From: Sandaracinus sp.
GTDB lineage: Bacteria > Myxococcota_A > Polyangia > Polyangiales > Houyiibacteriaceae
NCBI GenBank assembly: GCA_002699025.1
Contig: PABA01000006.1
Span: forward strand, 37,361-101,360
Reading direction: 5' to 3'
DNA length: 64,000 bases
Positions 17,613 to 26,806 of this stretch are shown here, piece by piece. Position numbers and translations under genes: made by a program. Numbering within the stretch: the stretch's first letter is position 1; every line of letters starts with the position of its first letter. The notes beneath the pieces were generated by a model, which saw only the letters and a program-made list of their open reading frames with translations, was not told the origin of the DNA and made no database searches.

Positions 17613-18248
17613 TCACCCCTCCGCGCCGAGCGTCCAGGGCGAGGGCGCGTCCTCGCCATCGAGCCGGAGAAGCGCGTTCTCCAATCGTTCCTTGAGGTTA
17701 CGCCCGCCGTCGAGGAGCTCCTTGGCCACGCCCTTCAGCTGGGCGCGCGCGTAGAGGGCGAAGCCGGCGGTCGCGATGCCGATCGCGATGGCCAGAAAGG
17801 CGCCCTCCTGGGCGCGCTCCTCGGGCAAACCGGCCACCAGGCCCGCGAGGCCCGGGTCGCCGACCTGAATCCAGATGTACTGGCCGAGGGCGCCGAGGAG
17901 CCCGGCGGCGGTGCCCACGTGGGCGAGGATGCGCAGCGTCCGGAGCCCGTCGGCGGCCTCGAAGCGGAGATCGCGAAAGAGCTCGGCGAGCGCCAGCCCC
18001 GGGTCGAGACCCTCGGCCCGCGCCTCGAGGCCCTCCCGGGCCAGCCGCGCCAACCAGGCCTCCCCGCCCCGCTGCGCCAGCGCCATCGCCCCATCGAGCT
18101 CTCCCGCGGTGACGCGCTTCAGCAGCGCGCGGACGAAGGGCGGGCCCTCCAGCGCCGCCGCGTCGAAGGCGAGCCGGCGCACCCGCCGCCACACCAGCAC
18201 GGCGACCAGCGCGGCCAGCGCGACCTGGATCGCGTGGAAGATCCCCAC
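17613..18248 (-). CDS. TolQ/ExbB/MotA-like proton channel family protein
   Basis: 211 residues from a GTG. Topology fits ExbB/TolQ: an N-terminal helix (residues 3-20), a cytoplasmic helical region, then two helices, AHVGTAAGLLGALGQYIWIQ and GAFLAIAIGIATAGFALYA. GTAAGLLG and the IAIGIATAGF stretch correspond to the pore-lining segments of the family. In Myxococcus the AglR/AglQ/AglS channel powers the Glt machine. No ExbD/TolR-type partner gene is present in the window, so the energising complex here is incomplete or split. It begins 15 bp after an 81-residue exported protein gene. Confidence 0.7.
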   Translation of the reverse strand: MGIFHAIQVALAALVAVLVWRRVRRLAFDAAALEGPPFVRALLKRVTAGELDGAMALAQRGGEAWLARLAREGLEARAEGLDPGLALAELFRDLRFEAADGLRTLRILAHVGTAAGLLGALGQYIWIQVGDPGLAGLVAGLPEERAQEGAFLAIAIGIATAGFALYARAQLKGVAKELLDGGRNLKERLENALLRLDGEDAPSPWTLGAEG

Positions 18249-18263
18249 GGGCGAGCCGCGGCC

Positions 18264-18509
18264 TCAGAAGGGCTCGCGCCGGACGCTGCGAATGATCTCG
18301 CGGACGAAGGTGGTCCGGAGATCGAGGACCTCGTAACCGAGGTTCGAGCGGTTGAGGATGTAGAAGGCGTTCGGCTTCTGCACCCGGCCCTCGATGCGGA
18401 TCTCCTCGAGCTGGATGACCCGCGGCTGCCGGTTCTGCGCCTCGGCGGGGGCGGGGCCCAGCGCGAGGAAGGAGGCGGCGAAGAGGATCGTGGCGAGGAT
18501 CAGACGCAT
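18264..18509 (-). CDS. Small exported protein, paralogue of the adjacent upstream gene
   Basis: 81 residues with a clear signal peptide (MRLILATILFAASFLALGPA, cleavage likely after AEA). The mature part is about 57 residues: RVIQLEEIRIEGRVQKPNAF near its start and SVRREPF at the very end. The gene immediately upstream encodes a second protein with the same frame of residues (VI-x-L, IEGR-x-Q-x-P, terminal SVRR-x-PF). No known family recognised. Its position inside the Glt-like operon suggests a small periplasmic or outer-membrane accessory of that complex (inference). Confidence 0.68.
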   Translation of the reverse strand: MRLILATILFAASFLALGPAPAEAQNRQPRVIQLEEIRIEGRVQKPNAFYILNRSNLGYEVLDLRTTFVREIIRSVRREPF

Positions 18510-18562
18510 GGCGGTGGCTCGAGAGGGGTTCGGCTCGCGAAGAAGACGGTGGGAACGGGGAA

Positions 18563-18835
18563 TCAGAAGGGCGCGCGGCGGACGCTGCGGGGGATCCGGC
18601 GGACCCGATCCTCGCCCCGATCACGCCGCTCGGTGCGGCGGACCACGTCGCGCGGCGCGGGGAGCAGGATGCTCATCGGGCGCTGTGGACGGCCCTCGAT
18701 GTCCTGGACGGGGAGCACGATCACGCCGCGCGCGTCGGGCTCCTGGGCCAGGGCGGCCGCAGGGGCGAGGAGGGCAGGGGCAAAGAGGCCGACGGCGATG
18801 GCGGCGATGGCCAACGTGGTGAGCACCTTCTTCAT
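18563..18835 (-). CDS. Small exported protein, paralogue of the adjacent downstream gene
   Basis: 90 residues: signal peptide (MKKVLTTLAIAAIAVGLFAP.., cleavage after about ALA), then VIVLPVQDIEGRPQRP, an Arg-rich middle, and terminal SVRRAPF. Start ATG overlaps the stop of the TPR lipoprotein gene by 1 bp (TGATG). It shares the IEGR-x-Q-x-P core and the last-seven-residue motif with the 81-residue protein downstream, so the two arose by tandem duplication. Function unknown; translational coupling ties it to the Glt-like complex. Confidence 0.7.
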   Translation of the reverse strand: MKKVLTTLAIAAIAVGLFAPALLAPAAALAQEPDARGVIVLPVQDIEGRPQRPMSILLPAPRDVVRRTERRDRGEDRVRRIPRSVRRAPF

Positions 18836-20388
18836 CACTCGCTCCCCTCCTCGCGGGCGCCTCGATCGGCTTCCATCTCCCGCCGGCGCGCCTCGCGCTC
18901 CATGCGGCGGCGCGTGCGCTCGATCTGCCGGTCGAGGTCCTCGAGGTAGCCCGTCGACGGGTCGTCGCGCGGCAGCCGCGGGCCCATCTGATCGCGGTAG
19001 CGCGTGAACTCCTGCTTGGCCCGCTCGAGCGCCTGGAGCGCGTCGAGCCCCGGGAAGTCCTCGCCGGCCGACTGGTACATCAGGCCGAGGTTGAAGTGCG
19101 CCTGAGGGAGCTCGGACTCCATGGAGAGCGCCTTCTCGAAGGAGGCCTTGGCCTTCTCCCACTGCTTGGTCGCCCGGTAGGCGTCGCCGAGGTTCAGGTG
19201 CACGGCGACCAGGGTCGGCGCGAGCCGCGCGGCGGTCTGGAAGTGCTGGAGCGCCTCGGTGTAGTTGCCGCCGGCCAGGAGCATCACGCCGAGCTGCACG
19301 CGGGCCTCGGCGTAGTCGCCACGGAGCTCCACGGCGCGCCGGAACTCGCCGAGGGCGTCGCGGAAGCGGCCCGGCTCGTCGCGGAGCATCATGCCCTTGA
19401 TGAAGTGGAGCTCGGCGTCGCGCTCGTCGACCTCGAGGGCCTGATCGAGCACGGACTCGGCCAGCTCGGTCCGGCCCTGGGCCCGCGCCGCCTTCACGAT
19501 GGCGGTCAGCGCGGGGACGAAGCGCTCGTCGCAGCGGAGCGCCACGCGCGCGGCGTCCCAGGCCTGGTCGTAGCGCTCGGCGTGCACGAGCACCTCGGCG
19601 TAGATCGCCTGGAGGTGGAGGTTCGTGCGGTGCGAGCGGGCCAGCGGCTCGATGAAGGCGAGCGCGTCGGGCACGGAGCCGCGCCGGAGGAAGATGGTGA
19701 CCATCCCGTCGGCGGCGCGCTCGTAGTCGCTCTGGATGCGGAGCGCCTGCCGGTAGTACTCCATGGCCCGGTTGGTGTTGCCGGCGCGGTCGGCCAGCAC
19801 GCCGAGGTTGTAGGCGGCCTTGAAGGCGTTTCGATCCTCGCTGATGGCGCGCTGGAAGGCCTGCTGGGCCCGGGCCGTGTTGCCCCGGTTGGCCTCGCGG
19901 ACGCCGTCCTCGAAGGCCCGGCGCGCGGCCGAGCTCATCTGGCGACGCTCGGGGGCGCGGCACTGCTCGGCGCGCGTCTCGCCCCACATGTTCCCGGCCT
20001 CTTCACCGCCATCGGCCGAGTCGCCACCGGCCGAGTCGCCACCGGCCGAGTCGCCACCGGCCGAGTCACCGCCATCCGAGGAACCGCCTCCATCGGAGCC
20101 GCCCTCGTCGCCCGAGTCGGAGCCCGAGCCCTCGTCGCCGTCCCAGCCGTCGCCGCCGTCCTCGTCGGGCTCGCGGCTCCCGGGCGGGCGCTCGAGATCG
20201 CTCATCCCCTCGCCGCCGGTGTCCTCACCGCCGCTGCTGCCCTCGCCGTCCTCGGCCGTCGTCTCCTCGTCGTCCTTGCAGCCGCTGGCCGGCGCCCAGG
20301 CCACGGCGCCCAGGAGCACCGCGACGAGCGACCAGCTGCGGAAGCCGGCGAGCGGAGAAAAGGTCCGATGTGTCCGGATGCGCTCCAT
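18835..20388 (-). CDS. TPR lipoprotein, GltE/AglT-like
   Basis: 517 residues. The N-terminus has a lipoprotein-type signal (WSLVAVLLGAVAWAPASGC, Cys at about residue 37). A long acidic Gly/Ser/Asp-rich linker follows, with four GGDSA repeats encoded by a 15-bp tandem repeat near 20010-20075. From about residue 150 to 480 there are roughly nine TPR units (AFKAAYNLGVLADRAGNTNRA, VHLNLGDAYRATKQWEKAKA and others), then a basic coiled tail. This matches the TPR outer-membrane lipoprotein of the Glt system (AglT/GltE). It lies 11 bp after the large TPR gene and overlaps the mini-protein gene. Confidence 0.75.
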   Translation of the reverse strand: MERIRTHRTFSPLAGFRSWSLVAVLLGAVAWAPASGCKDDEETTAEDGEGSSGGEDTGGEGMSDLERPPGSREPDEDGGDGWDGDEGSGSDSGDEGGSDGGGSSDGGDSAGGDSAGGDSAGGDSADGGEEAGNMWGETRAEQCRAPERRQMSSAARRAFEDGVREANRGNTARAQQAFQRAISEDRNAFKAAYNLGVLADRAGNTNRAMEYYRQALRIQSDYERAADGMVTIFLRRGSVPDALAFIEPLARSHRTNLHLQAIYAEVLVHAERYDQAWDAARVALRCDERFVPALTAIVKAARAQGRTELAESVLDQALEVDERDAELHFIKGMMLRDEPGRFRDALGEFRRAVELRGDYAEARVQLGVMLLAGGNYTEALQHFQTAARLAPTLVAVHLNLGDAYRATKQWEKAKASFEKALSMESELPQAHFNLGLMYQSAGEDFPGLDALQALERAKQEFTRYRDQMGPRLPRDDPSTGYLEDLDRQIERTRRRMEREARRREMEADRGAREEGSE

Positions 20389-20399
20389 CGGGGTCGTCC

Positions 20400-23300
20400 T
20401 CACTGGTCCAGCGCCGGCGCCGCCGTGTCGGGCTCGAGGGTCAGGTTCTGGCCGCGCGGCGCCCGCGCGAACTCGCCGGGCTGGTAAGCCTGGAAGCTCG
20501 GGTCGGTCGACTGGGCCTGGGCGATGCACTCGGCGATGCGCTCGTCTCCGTAGGCCTGGAGCCGATCGATGGCCACGCGCGCGTACTCGGTGTCGATGCT
20601 GCCGGCCCGCGCCGCCCGGGCGGCCAGCGCGTAGCGCGCGACGCCGAGGCACTCGATGGGCCGGACCTGCTCGTCGAGGACCATGCGGATGCGATCCTCG
20701 ACCTGGATACGGATGTCCTCGCGCGCGTCGCCGCTCACGCGCCGGAGCTGCCGCTGCAGATCCGCCGGCATGGCGAAGGGCGTGTTCAGGACGGCGCGCG
20801 CGAGCACCTCGTAGACCCGCCCCTGCTGCACGAAGGCGGCGATGGTCCACTGCGGGCGGCCGAACTGCATCACGGCGTTGAAGCCGTCCGCGTAGCGCTG
20901 GGCCTCGGCGGCGCCCTCGTTGATCTCCCGGAGCACGGTCTGGACGTAGGCCTCGAGCGTCGGCGGGCGGCCGACCTCGACCTCCCAGCTCTCGAACTCG
21001 TCGACCGTGTCGTTCGTGATCAGGAACTGGGCGTGCGCGGCGTACTCGGCCGCGATGGAGCCCCGCTCCTGGCCGCTCCGCTCGTAGGCCGAGACCACGT
21101 CCTGGAGCGCGCGCATGTAGTCGCGCGTCTGCCGCATCTCCTTGCGGGCCTGCGCGATGCGCCAGTAGGCCTGCACGACGAGCTCCTGGGCGTCCCCGTC
21201 GCGCTGGTAGCGCTGGATGAACTCGCGCATCTCGCGGATGGCGAGGTTCCAGTTCCGCCGGTTGTAGGCGATCTCGGCGATGCGGTAGGTGGCCGTGCGC
21301 TTCAGATCCTCGTCCGCGTCGGGCGAGCGGAGGATGAGGTTGTAGTAGCGCGTGGCCTCGTCGTAGCGCTGGAGCCGCTCGAAGATGACGGCCGTGTTGA
21401 CGAGCGCGTCGCGGCGGAACTCCTCGATGCGCTCGTCGCTCGACTCGCGGAAGCGGCGCGAGTCGACGAGCACCCGGTAGTTGTCCACGGCCGTGTCGAA
21501 GTCGAAGCCGCGGTTCGCGTTGTAGGCCACGCGGAAGTAGGCGTTCGCGACGATGGCGTCGAGGCTGGCCTGCTGCTCCGGGTCGTCCGACTGACGCGGG
21601 CCGACCTCGTCGATGATCCGCTGGTAGAGCTGCCGCGCCGAGTCGAAGCGCTGGGTCTGCTCGAGGGCGGTCGCGGCGTACTCGAGGGCGAGGGGCGCCT
21701 GCGAGTTGCCCGGCGTCCGGTTCACGGCCTGGACGAGCATGGTCGCCGCCCGCTCGTAGAGCTCGGTCTGCTGGTCCCCGGTGGCGGCCTCGGCCTGCCG
21801 GTAGACCTCCAGCGCGCGCTGGTACTCGATGGCCGTCAGGTCCTCCATGGCCCGGCAGCAGCGGTCCTCGGAGTTGTCCGGGTTCGCGCAGAAGGTCCGG
21901 AGCTGGTCGCCCGTGGGACAGGCCTCGCCGTCCGGGCTGAAGGTGCAGCCACGGCGCGAGAGGTCGCGCGCCAGGCGCTCGATCTCGTCGGTGTCGTTCA
22001 GCGCGATGGCCATGGCGCGGAGGTTCTCCCACGCCACCTCGCCGGTGGAGTCGGCGTAGGGGCCGGCGCAGCGCTCGTCGAAGATGCGCTCGAAGCGCTC
22101 CTTCGCCTGGGGCCAGTAGCCGTACCAGTAGAGGAGGAGCGCGTTGTTGTAGTCGTAGGCGGCGCGGACGCCCTCCGAGTCCTGCGCGTCGCTGACCCGG
22201 GCGAGGTAGAGCTCGCGGGCCTGGGCGAGGCGCTGCAGGAGCTGCGGCATCTCGACCGGACGCACCGAAGGCGGCGTGCCCTGCGGGGCCGGCGGCTCGC
22301 TGCGGATGGTGAGGCGCCCGGCCTCCTCCTCGGCGTCGGCGATCTGCTTGAGCGACTCGACCACGCGGCGGGCGGACTCGCTGAGGTGCACGTCGTCGAG
22401 GTTCGAGTCGCGCACGGCGGCGTAGGCGCGGGCCGCCTCCTCGTAGTTCTCCGACCAGTAGAGCGCGTCGGCGAGGTTGTACTGCAGCTCGTAGGCCTGC
22501 GGGTTGTTCGGGTAGCGCTCGAGGTAGCGCCGGTACGCCTCGGCCGCGCGCTGGTAGTGCCCCTTGGCCACGTCGAAGAGCTCGAGGGCCCGCTCGACGT
22601 CGCCGGCGTTCGCCGCCTCGACCGAGTGGCGCCGCTCGCGCTGCGCCGTCTGATGCTCGTGGATGGCGGTCGCGATGAGCGCGTTCTCCGCGAGCTCCTC
22701 GGCGCGACGCTGCTCGGCCGGGTTCTCCGTGTTCGTGTCGTACCACTCGCTGCCCGGCAGGTACTGGCCGAGCTCGGAGCGGGCCGCGATGGCCTCCTCG
22801 AACTCGTTGTTCCGCTGGTGGGCGCGCGCGATCATGTTGGTGATCTCGGGCGCCATCGGGTGGTTCGGCCAGCGCGAGAGGGCCAGGCGCCAGACCTCGA
22901 CCGCCTGCGGGTACTTGGCCTCCTCGAAGAAGACGTTGCCCAGCTCGAAGTAGACCTCGGCGGTCCAGTCGCGGTCCTGCGGGAGGAGGTTCGGATCCTG
23001 CACGCGCGTGATCGGGCGCGGCATGCCCTCGACGTTGTCGGGGAGGCCGTTCTCGTTCCAGTCGTCGTACGCGAAGGCGATGCCGAGGTACTGGATGGCC
23101 TCCGGGCGGAGCTGCGAGCCGGCCTGGCCGGTGCGCGCCTGCTCGTCGTCGGACCACTGCACGAGGCGGCCGAAGGCGTCGATGGCCTCCGGGTAGCGGC
23201 TCGCGCGGTAGTAGGCCCAGGCGACCTTGTAGAGCGCGAGGTTGTAGTTGCGGTCCTCGGGGTCGTCGAGGATCTGGTTGTAGGCCGCGATGGCCAGGTC

Positions 23301-24425
23301 GAGCGCGTGCGGGCTGCCGTAGTCGTCGAAGTGGTACTCGCCGATGCGGAACCAGGTCTCGCTGACGAACTCGGCGTCTTCGCGGACCGGCTGGCAGTCC
23401 TGGTAGGGGTTCACGAACTCGGGCTCGGCGAGGGGGTCTTCCTCCTCGTCGCCGTCGAGCGTCAGGGCCGGGTGCGCGTCCTCGGCGTCCTCGCCCTCCC
23501 CTTCGCCGTCGAGGTCCTCGCCGTCGAGGTCGTCGCCCTCGAGGTGGTGGTCGGGGTCGTAGGTGTACTGGTTGGCGCAGACCAGGTTCAGGTAGGCCTG
23601 GAGCGCCTCCTCGGGCCGGCCCATCTCGTTCAGGCAGTAGCCGATCAGGTAGTAGACGCCGTCGAGCCGGCGGTAGTCGGGGAACTGCTCGACCAGCCGG
23701 CGATAGAGCTCGATGGTCGGGTCGAAGTCCGGCGTCTCCGGGAGCTCGACGTCTTCCTCGCCCGCGTCCATGCGGGCCTGGGCCTCGTCGTAGCCCTCCT
23801 GGAACTGGATGGCGCTGCGCTCGTAGTAGAGCTCGCCGAGGCGGAACATCGCGTCGGGCGTGTAGGTCGGGTCGTCCGGGTAGCGGCGGACGAAGCGCTC
23901 GAACTGGCGGATGGCGTTCTCGCGGGCCTCGTCGAGGAGGCGCTCCTCCTCGCGGATCTGGTGCGCGTACCACTGGTTGCGGCCACGGCGCTGCCGGAGG
24001 TACTCGCGGCGAACGAGGCTGACGACGGTGTTGCCGTAGGCGCCGCCGGCCTGGCTGAAGCGGGCGACCTCGGCCTCCATCTCGCGGAGGGCCGCGATCT
24101 GCTCGGGCGTGGGCGGCGGGCGCTCGTCGACGATGCGGGTGTCGGTGGTGTCGAGGAAGGTGGGGAGCGGCGGCGGAGTGTCGGCCGTCCGCGGCTGGTC
24201 ACGCCCCACGGTCCCGTCTTGGACGGTTCCATCTTGAACGGTGCCGTCCTGGACCGTTCCGTCCTGCGCGGTGCCGTCCTGGACCGTGCCGTCCTGCACG
24301 GTTCCGTCTTGAACGGTTCCATCTTGGACGGTGCCGTCCTGCGGCTGGGCGAGCACGACCGAAGCGCCGAACATCAGCGCCAGGCCCGCCCCTCGGAGCA
24401 CGTTCACATGCAGCGGGCGACTCAT
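20400..24425 (-). CDS. Very long TPR protein, GltD/AgmU-like
   Basis: 1341 residues, close to the size of Myxococcus AgmU/GltD. A basic N-terminus and signal sequence (GAGLALMFGASVVLAQ) are followed by nine QDGT(V/A) pentapeptides. The remainder is a long solenoid of TPR units (for example PTYTPDAMFRLGELYYERSA, EVYFELGNVFFEEAKYPQAV, AYWRIAQARKEMRQTRDYMR), interrupted near residue 300 by an acidic insert. Expected location: periplasm, as scaffold of the envelope complex. It overlaps the next TPR gene upstream by 4 bp. Confidence 0.75.
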   Translation of the reverse strand: MSRPLHVNVLRGAGLALMFGASVVLAQPQDGTVQDGTVQDGTVQDGTVQDGTAQDGTVQDGTVQDGTVQDGTVGRDQPRTADTPPPLPTFLDTTDTRIVDERPPPTPEQIAALREMEAEVARFSQAGGAYGNTVVSLVRREYLRQRRGRNQWYAHQIREEERLLDEARENAIRQFERFVRRYPDDPTYTPDAMFRLGELYYERSAIQFQEGYDEAQARMDAGEEDVELPETPDFDPTIELYRRLVEQFPDYRRLDGVYYLIGYCLNEMGRPEEALQAYLNLVCANQYTYDPDHHLEGDDLDGEDLDGEGEGEDAEDAHPALTLDGDEEEDPLAEPEFVNPYQDCQPVREDAEFVSETWFRIGEYHFDDYGSPHALDLAIAAYNQILDDPEDRNYNLALYKVAWAYYRASRYPEAIDAFGRLVQWSDDEQARTGQAGSQLRPEAIQYLGIAFAYDDWNENGLPDNVEGMPRPITRVQDPNLLPQDRDWTAEVYFELGNVFFEEAKYPQAVEVWRLALSRWPNHPMAPEITNMIARAHQRNNEFEEAIAARSELGQYLPGSEWYDTNTENPAEQRRAEELAENALIATAIHEHQTAQRERRHSVEAANAGDVERALELFDVAKGHYQRAAEAYRRYLERYPNNPQAYELQYNLADALYWSENYEEAARAYAAVRDSNLDDVHLSESARRVVESLKQIADAEEEAGRLTIRSEPPAPQGTPPSVRPVEMPQLLQRLAQARELYLARVSDAQDSEGVRAAYDYNNALLLYWYGYWPQAKERFERIFDERCAGPYADSTGEVAWENLRAMAIALNDTDEIERLARDLSRRGCTFSPDGEACPTGDQLRTFCANPDNSEDRCCRAMEDLTAIEYQRALEVYRQAEAATGDQQTELYERAATMLVQAVNRTPGNSQAPLALEYAATALEQTQRFDSARQLYQRIIDEVGPRQSDDPEQQASLDAIVANAYFRVAYNANRGFDFDTAVDNYRVLVDSRRFRESSDERIEEFRRDALVNTAVIFERLQRYDEATRYYNLILRSPDADEDLKRTATYRIAEIAYNRRNWNLAIREMREFIQRYQRDGDAQELVVQAYWRIAQARKEMRQTRDYMRALQDVVSAYERSGQERGSIAAEYAAHAQFLITNDTVDEFESWEVEVGRPPTLEAYVQTVLREINEGAAEAQRYADGFNAVMQFGRPQWTIAAFVQQGRVYEVLARAVLNTPFAMPADLQRQLRRVSGDAREDIRIQVEDRIRMVLDEQVRPIECLGVARYALAARAARAGSIDTEYARVAIDRLQAYGDERIAECIAQAQSTDPSFQAYQPGEFARAPRGQNLTLEPDTAAPALDQ
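24209..24343 (-). repeat. Nine 15-bp coding repeats (QDGTV pentapeptides)
   Basis: Nine tandem 15-bp units encode QDGTV (one QDGTA) just after the signal peptide of the giant TPR protein. Third-position differences are spread over the copies, so they are not freshly duplicated, but copy number could still vary by slippage without breaking the frame. Confidence 0.8.
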
Positions 24426-26806
24426 TCCGCGCCCTCCTCGTCATCCGAGCGGATGTCCATGATGTCGCGGAACTCGTCGTCCAGCGCCTGCAGCTCGCGG
24501 CTGCGCTCGCGGGTCAGGATGTCCACGCGCATCCGGTGCTCCTCGCGCTGCGCCCAGGAGACGTCGATGCGTCCGACGTCCGCGCGCAGCACCAGATCGT
24601 AGAAGCGATCCCGCACGTCGTTGAACGCCCCGTAGGTCACGCTCCCCACGACCTCCTCGGTCTCGCCCTCGAGGCCGGCGATGGCCTCGCGGTAGCCGAC
24701 GAGGTTCTGGCTCTCCTCGTCGATGACCCGCTGCATGTCCGCCGTCCGCTCCTCGACGCGCGCCTCGATGGTCGCGTCGTGCTGGTCGAGGCGCGCCTCG
24801 ATGCGGATGATGCGCGCGAAGAGCGGCCCGGTGCGCCCGTTGCGCCCGCCGAGCTCGTGCTCGCGCTGAACGAGCCGGTTGTACTCTTCGCGGAGCCGGT
24901 CGTCGCGCTGGTAGCGGACGTCCCCGACGCCCACCTGGATGCGCGCGATCTCGATGAGGTCCGTGAGCTCCTCGATCTCCTCGCGGTAGGTCGCGACGGC
25001 GGCGCGCTGCTGGGCGAGCTCCGCGCGGACCGCCTCCGGATCCTGCTGGTCGCCCTCGGTCTGGGCGAGGAAGCGCTCGGTGGCGACGATGCGCGCCTCC
25101 ATGCCGAGCAGCTCCACTTCGAGATCGCTCAGCTCGCGCTGGAGCATGCGGTAGCGGCCGAGCAGCTGATCGTCCCGGGAGATGAAGTCGTCCTCGGAGG
25201 TCGGCATGCCGCCGAGGGCCCGCTCGATGCGCCGGCGATCCTCCCGGACCGCCTGCAGCTCGGAGCTCGCCCCGCCCTGCCGCTCCTCCCAGCGCGCCAG
25301 CTGGCGGCGCACCTGCGAGAGCCGGTTGCGAAGCGACGTCGTCGACTCCCGATGCCGGCGGAGATCGCCGAACACGCTGACCCGGTTCGGCGCGTTGATG
25401 GCCGCGGTCAGGCGCTGGATGAGATCGTCGGTCTCCTCGACCATGCGCCGGGCCTGGCTGAGGTCGCTGAGCACGCCCACGGCGCGCTCGAAGTCGCCCT
25501 CGAGGTCGACGTAGTTGCGCGACGACTCCGGGAGGAAGTCGTTGACGTCGAAGTCCTCCATGTTCTCCCGGACGAGCGAGCGGAAGTGCCCGAGCAGGTC
25601 GCCCTCGTGCGCCTCGCGGATGTCCTCGAGCTCCCGGAAGACCGGACCGAACTCGTTGCGCACCCGGCGGAAGACCTCGGTCGCGTCGTCGAAGCGGCCG
25701 TTCCGGAGCAGGAGGTTGCCCCGGAGCACCTGGCCGTCGGGGATGTGCGGGCTGTCGGGCGCGGCCACGGAGAGCACCTCGAGGGCGCGCTCGGCGCGGG
25801 TCGAGTCGCCCAGGCGGATGTAGACCCAGGCGATCTCGTAGAGGGCGTCGTCGAAGCTGTTCGAGGTGCGCGGGACGGCCTGGTAGGCCTCGATGGCCTG
25901 GTCGAGCTGGTCCGTCTCGTAGTAGAGGCGGCCGAGCGCGAGGTGCGTCAGGTCGATCACGCGCTGCTGCTCGGGCGTCGAGGCCTCGGAGCGGAGCACG
26001 CGGCGGAAGGCCTCGATGGCCTGCGGGTACTCGCCGCGGAGCGTGTGCACGACGCCGATGAAGTAGCGGGCCTGGGGGTAGTAGGCGCTCCCCTGGGGGA
26101 CGGCCTCGAAGGCCTCGCGGCCCTGCTCGAGCATGGCCATGTCGACCTGCTCGCTGCCGCCCTCCTCGAGCTGCTCCTCGAGCGGGACCGCGCGGTTGTA
26201 TAGGTACTTCGCGCGGAAGTAGGCCGTGTTGGCCTCGACCTCGGTCGGCGGGAGCCGGCTCAGCTGCTGGAAGTAGGCCTCGACGCCGTCGAAGTCGCGC
26301 ACGTGGATGGCGATCTCGATGAGGCGCCCGAGCGAGCGCTGTACGTAGGGGCGAAAGGCGGGCTCGTCCGCGCGGTCGAGGAGGAGCCGGAACTTGGTGC
26401 GGGCGCCGAGGTAGTCGCCGGCCTGGTAGAGGCTGTCGGCGAGGAGGAAGAGGGCGTCCGGGTAGGCGCGGTGGCGCGGGAAGTTGTCGACGATGTCGGT
26501 GAAGATGATCGACGCGCGCAGGTAGTCCTGGAGCCGGTAGTAGAGCTCACCGTCCGTGAGGCGCTCCTCGACGTAGGTGGGGCTCCGGACGGCGGAGGCC
26601 TGCAGCGGCTGGCGCGTCAGGTTGTCGAGGTCGCCCTCGATATCCGTCAGCTCCCGGTTGAGCTCGTCCAGATCCTGCGCGCTTGCCGGCGAGGCGCCGA
26701 GCGCGAGGGCCGCGATGAGCGCCCCCGCGAGCCAGCTGCCCGCGAAGGAGCCGGCCGAGGACGGGGGGACGAGCCCGCGGAGCCTGCGTCCGCGGTGGCC
26801 CATCAC
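24422..26806 (-). CDS. Exported TPR/coiled-coil protein of the Glt-like operon
   Basis: 794 residues with a signal peptide (GSFAGSWLAGALIAALALGA.. ending near ASA). The N-terminal two thirds are TPR-like (GELYYRLQDYLRASIIFTDI, LFLLADSLYQAGDYLGARTK, IDLTHLALGRLYYETDQLDQ). The C-terminal third is a long charged coiled coil rich in Arg/Glu (about residues 460-770). It is probably another periplasmic scaffold working with the 1341-residue TPR protein, whose gene overlaps its end by 4 bp; its own start overlaps the gene before it by 4 bp. Confidence 0.72.
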   Translation of the reverse strand: MMGHRGRRLRGLVPPSSAGSFAGSWLAGALIAALALGASPASAQDLDELNRELTDIEGDLDNLTRQPLQASAVRSPTYVEERLTDGELYYRLQDYLRASIIFTDIVDNFPRHRAYPDALFLLADSLYQAGDYLGARTKFRLLLDRADEPAFRPYVQRSLGRLIEIAIHVRDFDGVEAYFQQLSRLPPTEVEANTAYFRAKYLYNRAVPLEEQLEEGGSEQVDMAMLEQGREAFEAVPQGSAYYPQARYFIGVVHTLRGEYPQAIEAFRRVLRSEASTPEQQRVIDLTHLALGRLYYETDQLDQAIEAYQAVPRTSNSFDDALYEIAWVYIRLGDSTRAERALEVLSVAAPDSPHIPDGQVLRGNLLLRNGRFDDATEVFRRVRNEFGPVFRELEDIREAHEGDLLGHFRSLVRENMEDFDVNDFLPESSRNYVDLEGDFERAVGVLSDLSQARRMVEETDDLIQRLTAAINAPNRVSVFGDLRRHRESTTSLRNRLSQVRRQLARWEERQGGASSELQAVREDRRRIERALGGMPTSEDDFISRDDQLLGRYRMLQRELSDLEVELLGMEARIVATERFLAQTEGDQQDPEAVRAELAQQRAAVATYREEIEELTDLIEIARIQVGVGDVRYQRDDRLREEYNRLVQREHELGGRNGRTGPLFARIIRIEARLDQHDATIEARVEERTADMQRVIDEESQNLVGYREAIAGLEGETEEVVGSVTYGAFNDVRDRFYDLVLRADVGRIDVSWAQREEHRMRVDILTRERSRELQALDDEFRDIMDIRSDDEEGAE

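Noticed and set aside
18835..23973. One 1712-codon minus-strand frame spanning two TPR genes
   Set aside because: Only the last 517 codons are protein-like; the upstream part is out of frame with the 1341-residue TPR protein, which is clearly the real gene.
20370..24602. Plus-strand open frame of 1410 codons
   Set aside because: It is the mirror of the TPR genes: it has shadow composition (Val/Leu/Arg/Ala only) and no ribosome site, while the minus strand encodes clear TPR repeats.
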